A DNA stretch of 12,945 nt from assembly GCA_005791685.1 (NCBI GenBank), contig SXVG01000029.1, positions 1 to 12,945 of the forward strand, in the 5' to 3' direction. The notes under the pieces were generated by a model, which worked only from the letters and a program-made list of their open reading frames with translations, had not been told where the DNA came from and ran no database searches. The stretch comes from Methylotenera sp. Lineage in GTDB: Bacteria > Pseudomonadota > Gammaproteobacteria > Burkholderiales > Methylophilaceae. Shown one piece after another: positions 1 to 6,997 of the stretch (positions are counted from its first letter, which is position 1; every line of letters starts with the position of its first letter). Position numbers and translations under genes: made by a program.

Positions 1-1118
1 ACGTGATTAGGGCCAGCGCAATAATCGCCCAGTGCTTCACAGGTATTGCGCCCCATAAATATCGCACCGGCATGCCGGATGCTGGCAGAAAAAGCCAAGG
101 GGTCATCCATAGACAGCTCCAAATGCTCGGGCGCAATGTAATTGCAAATGTCAGCCGCCTCGGCCAAGTCACGCACCTGTATCAACGCGCCTCTATCCGT
201 CAAAGCCGTTTTAATGATGTCTTTACGCGGCATGTCCAGCAACAACTTGTCTATGCTGGCTTGCACTTTATCTAAAAAGTCAGCGTCTGGGCTTAACAAA
301 ATAGCTTGCGCCAATTCGTCGTGTTCAGCTTGGCTAAACAAATCCATCGCCACCCAATCTGGATTGGTTTTGCCATCGCATATGACTAAAATTTCTGAAG
401 GGCCAGCCACCATGTCTATGCCTACCACGCCAAACACACGACGCTTGGCCGCGGCCACGTAGGCGTTGCCTGGGCCCACGACTTTATCCACTTGCGGAAC
501 GGTTTGCGTGCCATAGGCCAAAGCCCCCACCGCTTGCGCGCCGCCTATGCAAAACACCCTATCCACGCCGGATATGGCTGCTGCCGCTAATACCAAGGGA
601 TTGCGCTCGCCGTTCGGCGTCGGCACTACCATAATCAACTCTTTAACACCGGCTACTTTGGCTGGAATCGCGTTCATCAACACCGATGACGGATAGGCCG
701 CTTTACCCCCTGGCACATACAAACCCACGCGATCTAGCGCAGTCACCTGCTGACCCAACAAAGTGCCATCGGCCTCGGTATAACTCCACGAACTCATGAG
801 TTGCTTCTCGTGGTAGGTGCGCACCCGATCAGCCGCCACTTGTAAGGCGGCCCGCTGCTCAGCCGGCAAACTCTTTAAAGCCTCGTCCAAGGCTGGTTTA
901 CTGATTTCGAGCTCGCTTAAATGACTGGCACTGGTTTTATCAAAACGCTGGGTATACTCCAGCACTGCTGCATCCCCACGCTTTTTAACCTCTTTCAGTA
1001 TGTTGGCCACCACCTCGTCTATGCTATCGTCTTGCGCTGTTTCAAACGCCAACAAGGCCTGTAACTTAGCGTCAAAATCGCTATCGCTGGTGGCGAAACG
1101 TCTCATATTTACACTCAT
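1..1118 (-). CDS. hisD: Histidinol dehydrogenase, C-terminus cut by window edge
   Basis: Catalyses the last two steps of histidine biosynthesis, NAD-dependent oxidation of L-histidinol to L-histidine, in the cytoplasm. The reading frame has no stop before the left edge. 372 codons are visible of a family length near 430, so about 60 C-terminal residues are missing. This is a window truncation, not a broken gene. Visible family motifs are SQAEHD (about residues 262-267, zinc-ligand Gln and His), APEHLEL (329-335, catalytic Glu331-His332) and GDYCAGPNH (364-372, zinc-ligand Asp). The final zinc-ligand His lies off the window. The start at 1118 is preceded by AGG six bases upstream. A second in-frame ATG at 1106 has no ribosome site. 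It lies 38 bases after hisG and is probably co-transcribed with it; hisC and other his genes would be expected beyond the edge. Confidence 0.96.
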   Translation of the reverse strand, partial: MSVNMRRFATSDSDFDAKLQALLAFETAQDDSIDEVVANILKEVKKRGDAAVLEYTQRFDKTSASHLSELEISKPALDEALKSLPAEQRAALQVAADRVRTYHEKQLMSSWSYTEADGTLLGQQVTALDRVGLYVPGGKAAYPSSVLMNAIPAKVAGVKELIMVVPTPNGERNPLVLAAAAISGVDRVFCIGGAQAVGALAYGTQTVPQVDKVVGPGNAYVAAAKRRVFGVVGIDMVAGPSEILVICDGKTNPDWVAMDLFSQAEHDELAQAILLSPDADFLDKVQASIDKLLLDMPRKDIIKTALTDRGALIQVRDLAEAADICNYIAPEHLELSMDDPLAFSASIRHAGAIFMGRNTCEALGDYCAGPNH

Positions 1119-1156
1119 AAAAAACCTAATCTTCTCAATAGCTTAATTTCAAATCG

Positions 1157-1798
1157 TTATTTGCTAGCAATGGCGCTTAAAAAGGCGTCCATAATCGGTT
1201 GAATTTTATCGCGATGCAATTTAAGTGAGGCTTGATTAACCACCAAACGCGAACTGATGTCGCCCACTTCTTCTACCGCTTTGAGCTTATTGGCCCGCAA
1301 AGTACCGCCGGTACTGACCAAATCCACGATAACATCCGCTAAGCCCACCAAAGGACCGAGCTCCATGGATCCATAGAGTTTGATCAAATCCACGTGCATG
1401 CCTTTAGCGGCAAAATGCTCACGGGCAGTTTTGACATACTTGGTCACGACTTTTAAACGCGCACCGCTGCGTATAGACGCAAAATAATCAAAATCTTCCC
1501 GCACCGCCACCATCATTTTGCATTTAGCAATTTTCAAATCTATAGGTTGATACAAACCATCCCCGCCATGCTCATCCAGCACGTCTTTACCGGCTATACC
1601 TAAATCGGCGGCGCCGTATTGCACATAAGTGGGCACATCGGAAGCACGGACAATAATCAAACGTACGTCATCCCGATTGGTGGCCAATATCAGCTTGCGT
1701 GAAGATTCAGGATCTTCCAAGGCGTGTATACCCGCCGCCGCCAATAATGGGGTGGTTTCTTCGAAGATACGACCTTTTGAAAGGGCAATAGTAATCAT
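1157..1798 (-). CDS. hisG: ATP phosphoribosyltransferase catalytic subunit, short form
   Basis: Catalyses the first committed step of histidine biosynthesis, joining ATP and PRPP to give phosphoribosyl-ATP, in the cytoplasm. The protein has 213 residues, the length of the short HisG class, which lacks the C-terminal histidine-binding regulatory domain of the roughly 300-residue long form. Short HisG enzymes are known to work as hetero-octamers with HisZ, a histidyl-tRNA synthetase paralogue. The N-terminus ITIALSKGRI (2-11) and the PRPP-binding signature around DLVSTGGTLRAN (159-170) are clear. The ATG is two bases after the murA stop, with a modest GAG seven bases upstream, so translational coupling to murA is likely. 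hisZ is not in the window. Confidence 0.96.
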   Translation of the reverse strand: MITIALSKGRIFEETTPLLAAAGIHALEDPESSRKLILATNRDDVRLIIVRASDVPTYVQYGAADLGIAGKDVLDEHGGDGLYQPIDLKIAKCKMMVAVREDFDYFASIRSGARLKVVTKYVKTAREHFAAKGMHVDLIKLYGSMELGPLVGLADVIVDLVSTGGTLRANKLKAVEEVGDISSRLVVNQASLKLHRDKIQPIMDAFLSAIASK

Positions 1799-1800
1799 GC

Positions 1801-3063
1801 TTACACTCGTTTCACATTGGCGCCCAATGCGTTTAATTTTGCTTCTAAATTTTCATAGCCGCGGTCTAAATGATAAATACGTTCTATCACCGTTTCGCCA
1901 CGGGCCACCAAGCCGGCCAAGACCAAGCTGGCCGATGCGCGCAAATCGGTGGCCATCACGGTTGCACCGTCTAATGCCGCCACCCCTTTAACCAATGCGG
2001 TGTTGCCATCTATACTGATGTCCGCCCCCATGCGTTGCATTTCTTGCACGTGCATGAAACGGTTTTCAAAGATGGTTTCCGTCACTTTTGCCACGCCACT
2101 GGCCACCGTATTAAGCGCCATAAATTGCGCCTGCATATCGGTAGGGAAAGCCGGATGAGGCGCGGTACGTATGTTTACCGCCTTCAGTTTTCCGTCACTT
2201 TTCACGGTGATGCTATTTTTATCGCTGCTCACGCTGGCGCCAGCTTCACGCAGTTTCTCTATGACCGCGTCCAGCAAATCCGCTCTGGCATTAAGCAAGG
2301 TCACTTCGCCACCGGCCATCGCCGCGGCCACCATGTAAGTGCCGGCTTCAATGCGGTCACACACCACGTTATGCTCGGTGCCATTGAGCTTCTCTACGCC
2401 AACGATGGTAATCACGTCAGTCCCCACGCCGCTAATCTTGGCGCCCATCTTGATCAGCATTTCCGCTAAATCGATGACTTCCGGTTCTTTGGCGGCGTTT
2501 TCCAATACCGTCGTGCCTTCGGCCAAAGCTGCCGCCATCATCAAGTTTTCCGTGCCCGTGACGGTCACGATGTCCATGTAATACCTAGCGCCTTGCAAGC
2601 GTCGATTGGGCAAATGCAAGGTGCTGGCTTGGATATAACCGTGGGTAATGTGTATGGCCGCGCCCATCGCTTGCAAGCCTTTAATGTGCAAATCAACCGG
2701 CCGAGAACCGATGGCACAGCCACCTGGCAATGACACGCGAGCGGTACCAAAACGGGCCAATAAAGGGCCCAGTACCAATATCGAGGCGCGCATGGTTTTC
2801 ACCATCTCATAGGTAGCTTCAAAAGACGCCACCTCACTGGCATCTAGGCTTACTTGACTGCCATTGCGTGCTATTTTCACGCCCATGGTGTCGAGCAATT
2901 TAATGGTGGTGTCTATGTCTTTCAATGCCGCCACGCCGCTTAAATGCAGCGGCGTTTCAGCCAACAAGGCCGCGCATAAAATAGGCAAAGCCGCGTTCTT
3001 AGCCCCAGAAACGGTGACCACCCCATTGAGGCGATTGCCACCTTGTATGATTAATTTATCCAA
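1801..3063 (-). CDS. murA: UDP-N-acetylglucosamine 1-carboxyvinyltransferase
   Basis: Transfers enolpyruvate from PEP to UDP-GlcNAc, the first committed step of peptidoglycan synthesis, in the cytoplasm. It has 420 residues, normal for the family. SGAKNAALP (19-27) holds the catalytic Lys22 and Asn23. PGGCAIGSRP (113-122) holds Cys116, the residue alkylated by fosfomycin, so this is the Cys-type (drug-sensitive) form. FPTDM holds the general base Asp309, and DRGYE holds Arg401. The start is a TTG at 3061-3063 directly abutting the grxD TAA. The protein aligns with family N-termini (MDK-type) exactly from this codon, and I see no better ATG. Only a distant GGAAG, about 11 bases upstream, could serve as ribosome site, so coupling to grxD translation is likely. 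Confidence 0.97.
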   Translation of the reverse strand: MDKLIIQGGNRLNGVVTVSGAKNAALPILCAALLAETPLHLSGVAALKDIDTTIKLLDTMGVKIARNGSQVSLDASEVASFEATYEMVKTMRASILVLGPLLARFGTARVSLPGGCAIGSRPVDLHIKGLQAMGAAIHITHGYIQASTLHLPNRRLQGARYYMDIVTVTGTENLMMAAALAEGTTVLENAAKEPEVIDLAEMLIKMGAKISGVGTDVITIVGVEKLNGTEHNVVCDRIEAGTYMVAAAMAGGEVTLLNARADLLDAVIEKLREAGASVSSDKNSITVKSDGKLKAVNIRTAPHPAFPTDMQAQFMALNTVASGVAKVTETIFENRFMHVQEMQRMGADISIDGNTALVKGVAALDGATVMATDLRASASLVLAGLVARGETVIERIYHLDRGYENLEAKLNALGANVKRV

Positions 3064-3375
3064 TTACTTTGCCGCTTCCAACATCGTTTGAAGCTCTCCA
3101 TTTTCGTACATAGCCCGCATGATATCTGAACCGCCAACAAATTCACCCTTAATGTACAACTGCGGTATGGTCGGCCAGTTCGCATACACCTTAATGCCTT
3201 CACGTACCGCTTGGTCTGCCAACACATCTATGGCCAGGTATTGCACTTGGCAAGCTTCTAAAATTTGCGTCGCCAAGTTAGAAAAACCGCATTGCGGAAA
3301 TTTGGGGCTGCCTTTCATATAAAGCACCACCGGATTGGTGCTGACCGTTTGCTTAATTTGCGCTTGTGCGTCCAT
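3064..3375 (-). CDS. grxD: Monothiol glutaredoxin, CGFS type (Grx4 family)
   Basis: A small cytoplasmic glutaredoxin that binds a glutathione-ligated [2Fe-2S] cluster and passes it to target proteins, rather than acting as a dithiol reductase. The 103 residues contain YMKGSP (19-24), the defining CGFS active site (29-32), the glutathione-binding WPTIPQ segment (67-72) with its cis-proline, and GGSD (81-84). A frame extends upstream to 3390, but the GGAG at 3382-3385 lies inside that extension, six bases before the ATG at 3375, so I choose 3375. It follows ibaG by 36 bases and abuts murA. CGFS glutaredoxins and BolA-family proteins such as IbaG form cluster-bridged heterodimers in E. coli, so the adjacency is functionally sensible. 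Confidence 0.95.
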   Translation of the reverse strand: MDAQAQIKQTVSTNPVVLYMKGSPKFPQCGFSNLATQILEACQVQYLAIDVLADQAVREGIKVYANWPTIPQLYIKGEFVGGSDIMRAMYENGELQTMLEAAK

Positions 3376-3381
3376 TGCTAT

Positions 3382-3385
3382 CTCC
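3382..3385 (-). promoter_or_regulatory. Ribosome binding site that fixes the grxD start
   Basis: GGAG on the minus strand, six bases before the ATG at 3375. Because it falls inside the longer possible reading frame (upstream ATGs at 3390 and 3387), it argues for the shorter protein. Confidence 0.75.
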
Positions 3386-3411
3386 ATCACTTATTGTATT
3401 AAATTCTATTT

Positions 3412-3654
3412 TTAAGACCGCGTTGCCCATTGTTCTGGGGTATAGGTTTGCATGGACAAGGCATGAATTTCCACGCGCATTCTATCGCCTAGCGCCGCAT
3501 AAACTAACTGATGCTGCTGCACCCTATTTTTTCCCACAAAGGCTGGGCTGACAATCACCGCCTCAAAATGCGTGCCATCATCGCCCAACACTTTGATGTA
3601 TTCGCAAGCTAAATGCTGGGTAATGTAAGACTGTAATTGTTGCGCGCTTAACAC
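3412..3654 (-). CDS. ibaG: BolA/IbaG family protein
   Basis: An 80-residue BolA-superfamily protein. It resembles E. coli IbaG (YrbA), which sits between the mla genes and murA, as it does here. Shared features are GDDGTHFEAVIVSPAF (24-39), a basic helix around GKNRVQQHQLVY (41-52), and the invariant C-terminal His64 in IHALSM followed by YTPEQW (71-76). BolA proteins partner CGFS glutaredoxins through a shared [2Fe-2S] cluster and are linked to acid and envelope stress; that role is inferred here. The start is a GTG at 3652-3654, with AAGG about ten bases upstream. The frame is closed by a stop shortly upstream and no ATG is available. It lies 33 bases after the exporter permease and 36 before grxD. 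Confidence 0.92.
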   Translation of the reverse strand: MLSAQQLQSYITQHLACEYIKVLGDDGTHFEAVIVSPAFVGKNRVQQHQLVYAALGDRMRVEIHALSMQTYTPEQWATRS

Positions 3655-3687
3655 TGGAATATTGCCTTTTTAATTTAGCCTAGCGGC

Positions 3688-4503
3688 TTATGCTCTTAAT
3701 TTATAGCCGGATTTTAACATTTTTAGCGTACTCCATGCTAACAGTAAGAATGCAGCGCCAACAATGCCCAAACTAATCCAAGGCGAAATGTCAGATTGAC
3801 CAAAAAAACCATACCTAAAACCATCTATCATGTAAAAGAATGGATTGAGGTGCGACACGGTCTGCCAAAATCGCGGCAAGGAATGGATGGAATAAAAAAC
3901 CCCGGATAAAAAGGACAAAGGCATGATGATAAAGTTTTGGAACACCGCCATTTGATCAAATCGATCGGCCCATATGCCCGCAATAATGCCAAAGGTGCCC
4001 AATAAGGCGCTGCCCAATAATGAAAAAGCCAACACCATGCCAGGGTGACTTATGGGCAAATCCACAAAGCAGATGGCGACCAAGTAAATACACAAACCCA
4101 CCACCAGGCCACGAATAATCGCCGCGCATAAAAAAGCAAAAAAGAACTGCATATGCGTCAACGGTGTCAGTAAGACAAAAATCAAGTTACCCATCACCTT
4201 GGATTGAATCAAACTGGATGAGCTGTTAGCAAAGGCATTTTGTAAGACCGACATCATGATCAGGCCTGGTATCAAAAAAACCGTATAAGGCAGATCTTGG
4301 TAAACTTGCACACGGCCTTCCAGCACATGCGAAAAAATCAGCAAATACAGCAAAGCGGTAATGACAGGCGCGGCCACCGTTTGAAAACCGACCCGCCAAA
4401 AACGCAACATCTCTTTTTTCAACAAGGTCCAAGGACCGCGGTACTTAGCGCTCACTCTTATACCCGCCATATTAAACCCCGCTAATTTAATGGATGAAGG
4501 CAT
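3688..4503 (-). CDS. yadH: ABC-2 type exporter permease, YadH-like
   Basis: Inner-membrane subunit of an ABC exporter of unknown substrate, 271 residues. About six hydrophobic segments are visible (roughly 41-59, 73-88, 108-128, 131-147, 155-178 and 186-205), with a final one at 243-262. Diagnostic stretches are TVFLIPGLIMMSV (74-86) and LNPFFYMIDGFRYGFFG (219-235), closely recalling E. coli YadH. The ATG shares a base with the TAA of the ATPase gene (TAATG) and has AGGA eight bases upstream, so the pair is translationally coupled. Related ABC-2 exporters move polysaccharides, lipids or drugs. The position between mlaB and ibaG suggests an envelope role, but the substrate is not deducible. 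The symbol is by resemblance only. Confidence 0.88.
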   Translation of the reverse strand: MPSSIKLAGFNMAGIRVSAKYRGPWTLLKKEMLRFWRVGFQTVAAPVITALLYLLIFSHVLEGRVQVYQDLPYTVFLIPGLIMMSVLQNAFANSSSSLIQSKVMGNLIFVLLTPLTHMQFFFAFLCAAIIRGLVVGLCIYLVAICFVDLPISHPGMVLAFSLLGSALLGTFGIIAGIWADRFDQMAVFQNFIIMPLSFLSGVFYSIHSLPRFWQTVSHLNPFFYMIDGFRYGFFGQSDISPWISLGIVGAAFLLLAWSTLKMLKSGYKLRA

Positions 4504-5405
4504 TATGCTTTTCCTACCAATGACAGAAAGACGTCTTCCAAGTCTGCTTCGTGTAATTGCATGTCCAATACTGAGATATTGGCCGTACGCAAACTGGATA
4601 ACACCAGCTCAATTTGCGCCATATTGCTTAGGGCAAAGCTAAAGATGCCTTTATCTTGACTGCGCAACATAGGCCTAATTGCGACAGGCAAGCTAACCTC
4701 CCCCAAATTGAGGCTTAATTTCTTTCCGGAGAATTTATTGAGCAAATTAGCCGTACTGTCTAAAGCGACAATTTCGCCCTGCTTCATCATGCCCACCCGC
4801 GTACACAGGGTTTCCGCCTCTTCCAAATAATGGGTAGTAAGAATAATGGTATGGCCATCTTGGTTGAGTTTTTTAATGAACTCCCACATCATTTGCCGCA
4901 ATTCCACATCCACGCCCGCGGTGGGTTCGTCCAAGACAATGACTGGCGGCTTATGCGCCAGCGCTTGCGCGATCAAGGCACGCCGTTTCATACCACCAGA
5001 AAGCTTGCGCATATTGGTGTGCGCCTTATCAGCCAAGCCCAATCCTGCCAAAATCTCATCCACCCAGGCATCATTCTCAGGACCGCGACCAAAGTAACCC
5101 GCTTGAAAGCGCAACATCTCACGCACATTAAAAAATGGATCAAACACCAATTCTTGCGGAACGATGCCTAGCAATTGCCTGGCTTGCTGGTACTGACGCA
5201 CCACATCAAAACCCAGCACGGAAATATCGCCGGCGGTGGGCTTAATTAAACCGGCCAACAGACTGATTAAGGTGGACTTGCCGGCACCATTCGGACCAAG
5301 CAGGGCAAAGAATTCGCCTTGCTCTATGCTCAAATCAATGCCTTTTAGCGCATGCAAACTGCCAAAATGCTTATGGATATTATTAATTTTAATGGCAGTG
5401 GTCAT
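4503..5405 (-). CDS. yadG: ABC exporter ATP-binding protein, YadG-like
   Basis: Cytoplasmic ATPase subunit that would pair with the following permease. It has 300 residues. Walker A GPNGAGKST is at 37-45, the Q-loop Gln at 84 in VPQE, the signature LSGGMKRR at 135-142, Walker B VIVLDEPTAGVD at 155-166, and the switch His192 in TTHYLEEAE. About 80 C-terminal residues after the core form the extension typical of ABC-2 exporter ATPases, ending in LEDVFLSLVGK. The overall pattern matches E. coli YadG. I see no Shine-Dalgarno sequence before the ATG at 5405. It lies 93 bases beyond mlaB, with a hairpin between, so it may have its own promoter or rely on read-through. The symbol is by resemblance. 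Confidence 0.9.
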   Translation of the reverse strand: MTTAIKINNIHKHFGSLHALKGIDLSIEQGEFFALLGPNGAGKSTLISLLAGLIKPTAGDISVLGFDVVRQYQQARQLLGIVPQELVFDPFFNVREMLRFQAGYFGRGPENDAWVDEILAGLGLADKAHTNMRKLSGGMKRRALIAQALAHKPPVIVLDEPTAGVDVELRQMMWEFIKKLNQDGHTIILTTHYLEEAETLCTRVGMMKQGEIVALDSTANLLNKFSGKKLSLNLGEVSLPVAIRPMLRSQDKGIFSFALSNMAQIELVLSSLRTANISVLDMQLHEADLEDVFLSLVGKA

Positions 5406-5474
5406 AATACGCGGACTAGCGGCCTTAACTGAACAAGGGCGGGTACATGAACGAGCCCAAGGGGGTGGATGGTG

Positions 5475-5509
5475 ACTTAAAAAATCGTTAAGTGCGCCTC
5501 AAGAGGCGC
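5475..5509 (-). terminator. Tandem hairpins, possible weak terminator after mlaB
   Basis: A 7-bp GC-rich perfect inverted repeat (arms 5503-5509 and 5494-5500, two-base spacer) overlaps the mlaB stop codon. It is directly followed on the minus strand by a second inverted repeat ACTTAA/TTAAGT (5475-5493) that includes a run of six T. The T-run begins about nine bases after the first stem, so this is not a canonical intrinsic terminator. It may attenuate read-through or stabilise an mRNA end. Confidence 0.4.
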
Positions 5510-5801
5510 TGACGGGCACAAATCCCGTCAAGCCATAAACCGTCAATAAACGGCTTAAATTCAAGGGCAAATTAACAAAGCTAATACGGGAAGAAGAAGC
5601 CATGGCGCGCCGTTGCCATTCCATCATGAGACTGAGTGCGGCCGTATCAACCTTGCTGACGGCGGAAAAATCCACCAAAAAATCGTCGCCCATGGATAAA
5701 GCCTGACTTTGCTGCAGGATGACATTGGCATTATCCATCAGCACATCGCCAGCCAAGCGCCATTGTTTTCCTTGCTGCTCGATTTTAGTGGGAGAGTTCA
5801 T
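5499..5801 (-). CDS. mlaB: STAS-domain protein MlaB
   Basis: Cytoplasmic STAS-domain accessory subunit of the MlaFEDB phospholipid transporter. In E. coli MlaB binds the ATPase MlaF and is needed for assembly and activity. The 100-residue protein has the STAS core VDFSAVSKVDTAALSLMM (43-60). Thr53, in VDT, occupies the position equivalent to the conserved Ser/Thr of the family. The frame runs upstream to 5846, overlapping mlaC, but family members begin just before the first beta strand (here IEQQGKQWRLAGDV), so I choose ATG 5801. ATG 5807 (102 residues) is nearly as good. Neither has a clear ribosome site, suggesting coupling to mlaC, which ends about 20 bases earlier. Confidence 0.87.
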   Translation of the reverse strand: MNSPTKIEQQGKQWRLAGDVLMDNANVILQQSQALSMGDDFLVDFSAVSKVDTAALSLMMEWQRRAMASSSRISFVNLPLNLSRLLTVYGLTGFVPVSAS

Positions 5802-5820
5802 GACCATCAAGGCTTTAAGC

Positions 5821-6447
5821 TTAGGGCTTAACTTCAGCCGCAGCATTCTTGTCAGCCAGCTTCTTATTTAAACTATCCAAACCATTTTGACGAATCTCGC
5901 TGCTAAATTGACTGCGGTAATTTGTCACCAAGCTTACGCTTTCGATAATGATGTCGTAAACTTTCCAGCCAGCTGGACCCTTGACCAAACTGTAATCCAC
6001 GGCAATGGGCTGACCGCCTTTTTGTAGAATTTGGGTTTTTACCGTGACATTTTTTTCACTGGCATCCGTTTGCATGGGCCGGTATTCGATCACCTGATCA
6101 CGGTATTTGCCCAGTGCCGTGGCATACGTACGTAACAACAGGCTGCGGAATTCTTTTTGAAACAAGGCTTGCTGCTCCGGTGTGGCCGATTTCCAATTTT
6201 TGCCCAACACCATGCGACAAACCCGATCAAAATCAAAATTGGGTAAGATTTTTTCTTCCACCACCGCAAACAGTCTTTGTTGGTTACCCGCTTGAATTTC
6301 TTTATCATTCTTAACGATGCTCAACACGTCGTCGGCGGTTTGTTTAACCAACACATCCGGAGCCACATCGATATTGGCCATGGCACTGTGGGCAAACAGC
6401 GTTAAGCATAAGCCCCCAACCAGTAAAATTTTCTGCATCGCTTTCAT
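5821..6447 (-). CDS. mlaC: Periplasmic phospholipid-binding protein MlaC
   Basis: Soluble periplasmic carrier that shuttles phospholipids between the outer-membrane MlaA complex and the inner-membrane MlaFEDB complex. The 208 residues begin with a Sec signal peptide: basic MKAMQK, a hydrophobic core, and a likely cleavage after SAMA at residue 24. The mature protein matches the MlaC/Ttg2D family, with features such as NFDFDRVCRMVLGKNW, TPEQQALFQKEFRSLL and the later VYDIIIESVSLV segment. The ATG is eight bases after the mlaD stop, with AGGG six bases upstream. The lysine- and alanine-rich tail (about 195-208) looks flexible. Confidence 0.94.
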   Translation of the reverse strand: MKAMQKILLVGGLCLTLFAHSAMANIDVAPDVLVKQTADDVLSIVKNDKEIQAGNQQRLFAVVEEKILPNFDFDRVCRMVLGKNWKSATPEQQALFQKEFRSLLLRTYATALGKYRDQVIEYRPMQTDASEKNVTVKTQILQKGGQPIAVDYSLVKGPAGWKVYDIIIESVSLVTNYRSQFSSEIRQNGLDSLNKKLADKNAAAEVKP

Positions 6448-6455
6448 TACTAACC

Positions 6456-6965
6456 CTATTTAAGTAAATCGGTATCCGGCACAGCCGCTTTGACATCGGC
6501 TTTAGCTTCCGTTTCAGCGGCTTTGCTGAACAAAAACTGACTGATCATTTTCTCTAACACAATCGCGTCTTGTGTTTTTGCAATTTTATCACCATTTTTC
6601 AACACATCCTCATCGCCACCTGCTTCTAAACCCACATACTGCTCACCCAACAAGCCCGCCGTATAGATATTGGCAAAGGTGTCCAGAGGAAAGGCATAGC
6701 GCTTATCAATATCAAGCGTCACTATCGCTTCGTAATTCGCACTGTTAAACACAATGGCATTCACTCGGCCGACCACTACCCCGGCACTTTTCACCGGGGC
6801 ATGCGGTTTGAGACTGCCGACATTCTCAAATGCCGCGCTGACGGTATAGGTTGGGCCTATCTTACTTGAAGTTAAATTGCCCACCTTCATGGCCAAGCCA
6901 AATAAAGCCGCCACACCGAATGCCACGAACACACCCACCCATAAATCCACCGTTGTTCTATCCAC
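6456..6965 (-). CDS. mlaD: MCE-domain lipid transport protein MlaD
   Basis: Inner-membrane-anchored MCE protein that in E. coli forms a hexameric ring on the periplasmic face of MlaE and carries phospholipid through its central pore. It has 169 residues: a short cytoplasmic start, one membrane helix (about 9-27), an MCE domain (about 38-116, with the typical VKSAGVVVGRV and GLLGEQYVGLEAGG stretches), then a C-terminal helix (about 134-150) and an acidic, alanine-rich tail. The start is GTG at 6963-6965, supported by a strong GAGGGGG seven bases upstream. It lies 32 bases after mlaE and 8 before mlaC. Confidence 0.94.
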   Translation of the reverse strand: MDRTTVDLWVGVFVAFGVAALFGLAMKVGNLTSSKIGPTYTVSAAFENVGSLKPHAPVKSAGVVVGRVNAIVFNSANYEAIVTLDIDKRYAFPLDTFANIYTAGLLGEQYVGLEAGGDEDVLKNGDKIAKTQDAIVLEKMISQFLFSKAAETEAKADVKAAVPDTDLLK

Positions 6966-6972
6966 TTAAATA

Positions 6973-6979
6973 CCCCCTC
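6973..6979 (-). promoter_or_regulatory. Strong ribosome binding site for GTG-started mlaD
   Basis: GAGGGGG on the minus strand, seven bases before the GTG at 6965. It is the best Shine-Dalgarno match in the operon and fixes the non-ATG start. Confidence 0.75.
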
Positions 6980-6997
6980 AAATCACAGACACTGGCC

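Noticed and set aside
1..5. hisD as a pseudogene because it lacks its C-terminus
   Set aside because: The frame is intact to the first base of the window; the loss is only the window edge.
3..462. Plus-strand frames at the left end of the window
   Set aside because: They oppose the hisD coding sequence, whose catalytic motifs are plain on the minus strand.
2035..2581. Overlapping plus-strand reading frames opposite murA
   Set aside because: They lie fully inside a clear murA on the other strand, have no family resemblance and no ribosome sites; they are antisense shadows.
5802..5846. Longer mlaB start overlapping mlaC
   Set aside because: The added residues are basic and unlike STAS-domain N-termini; later ATGs fit the family length.
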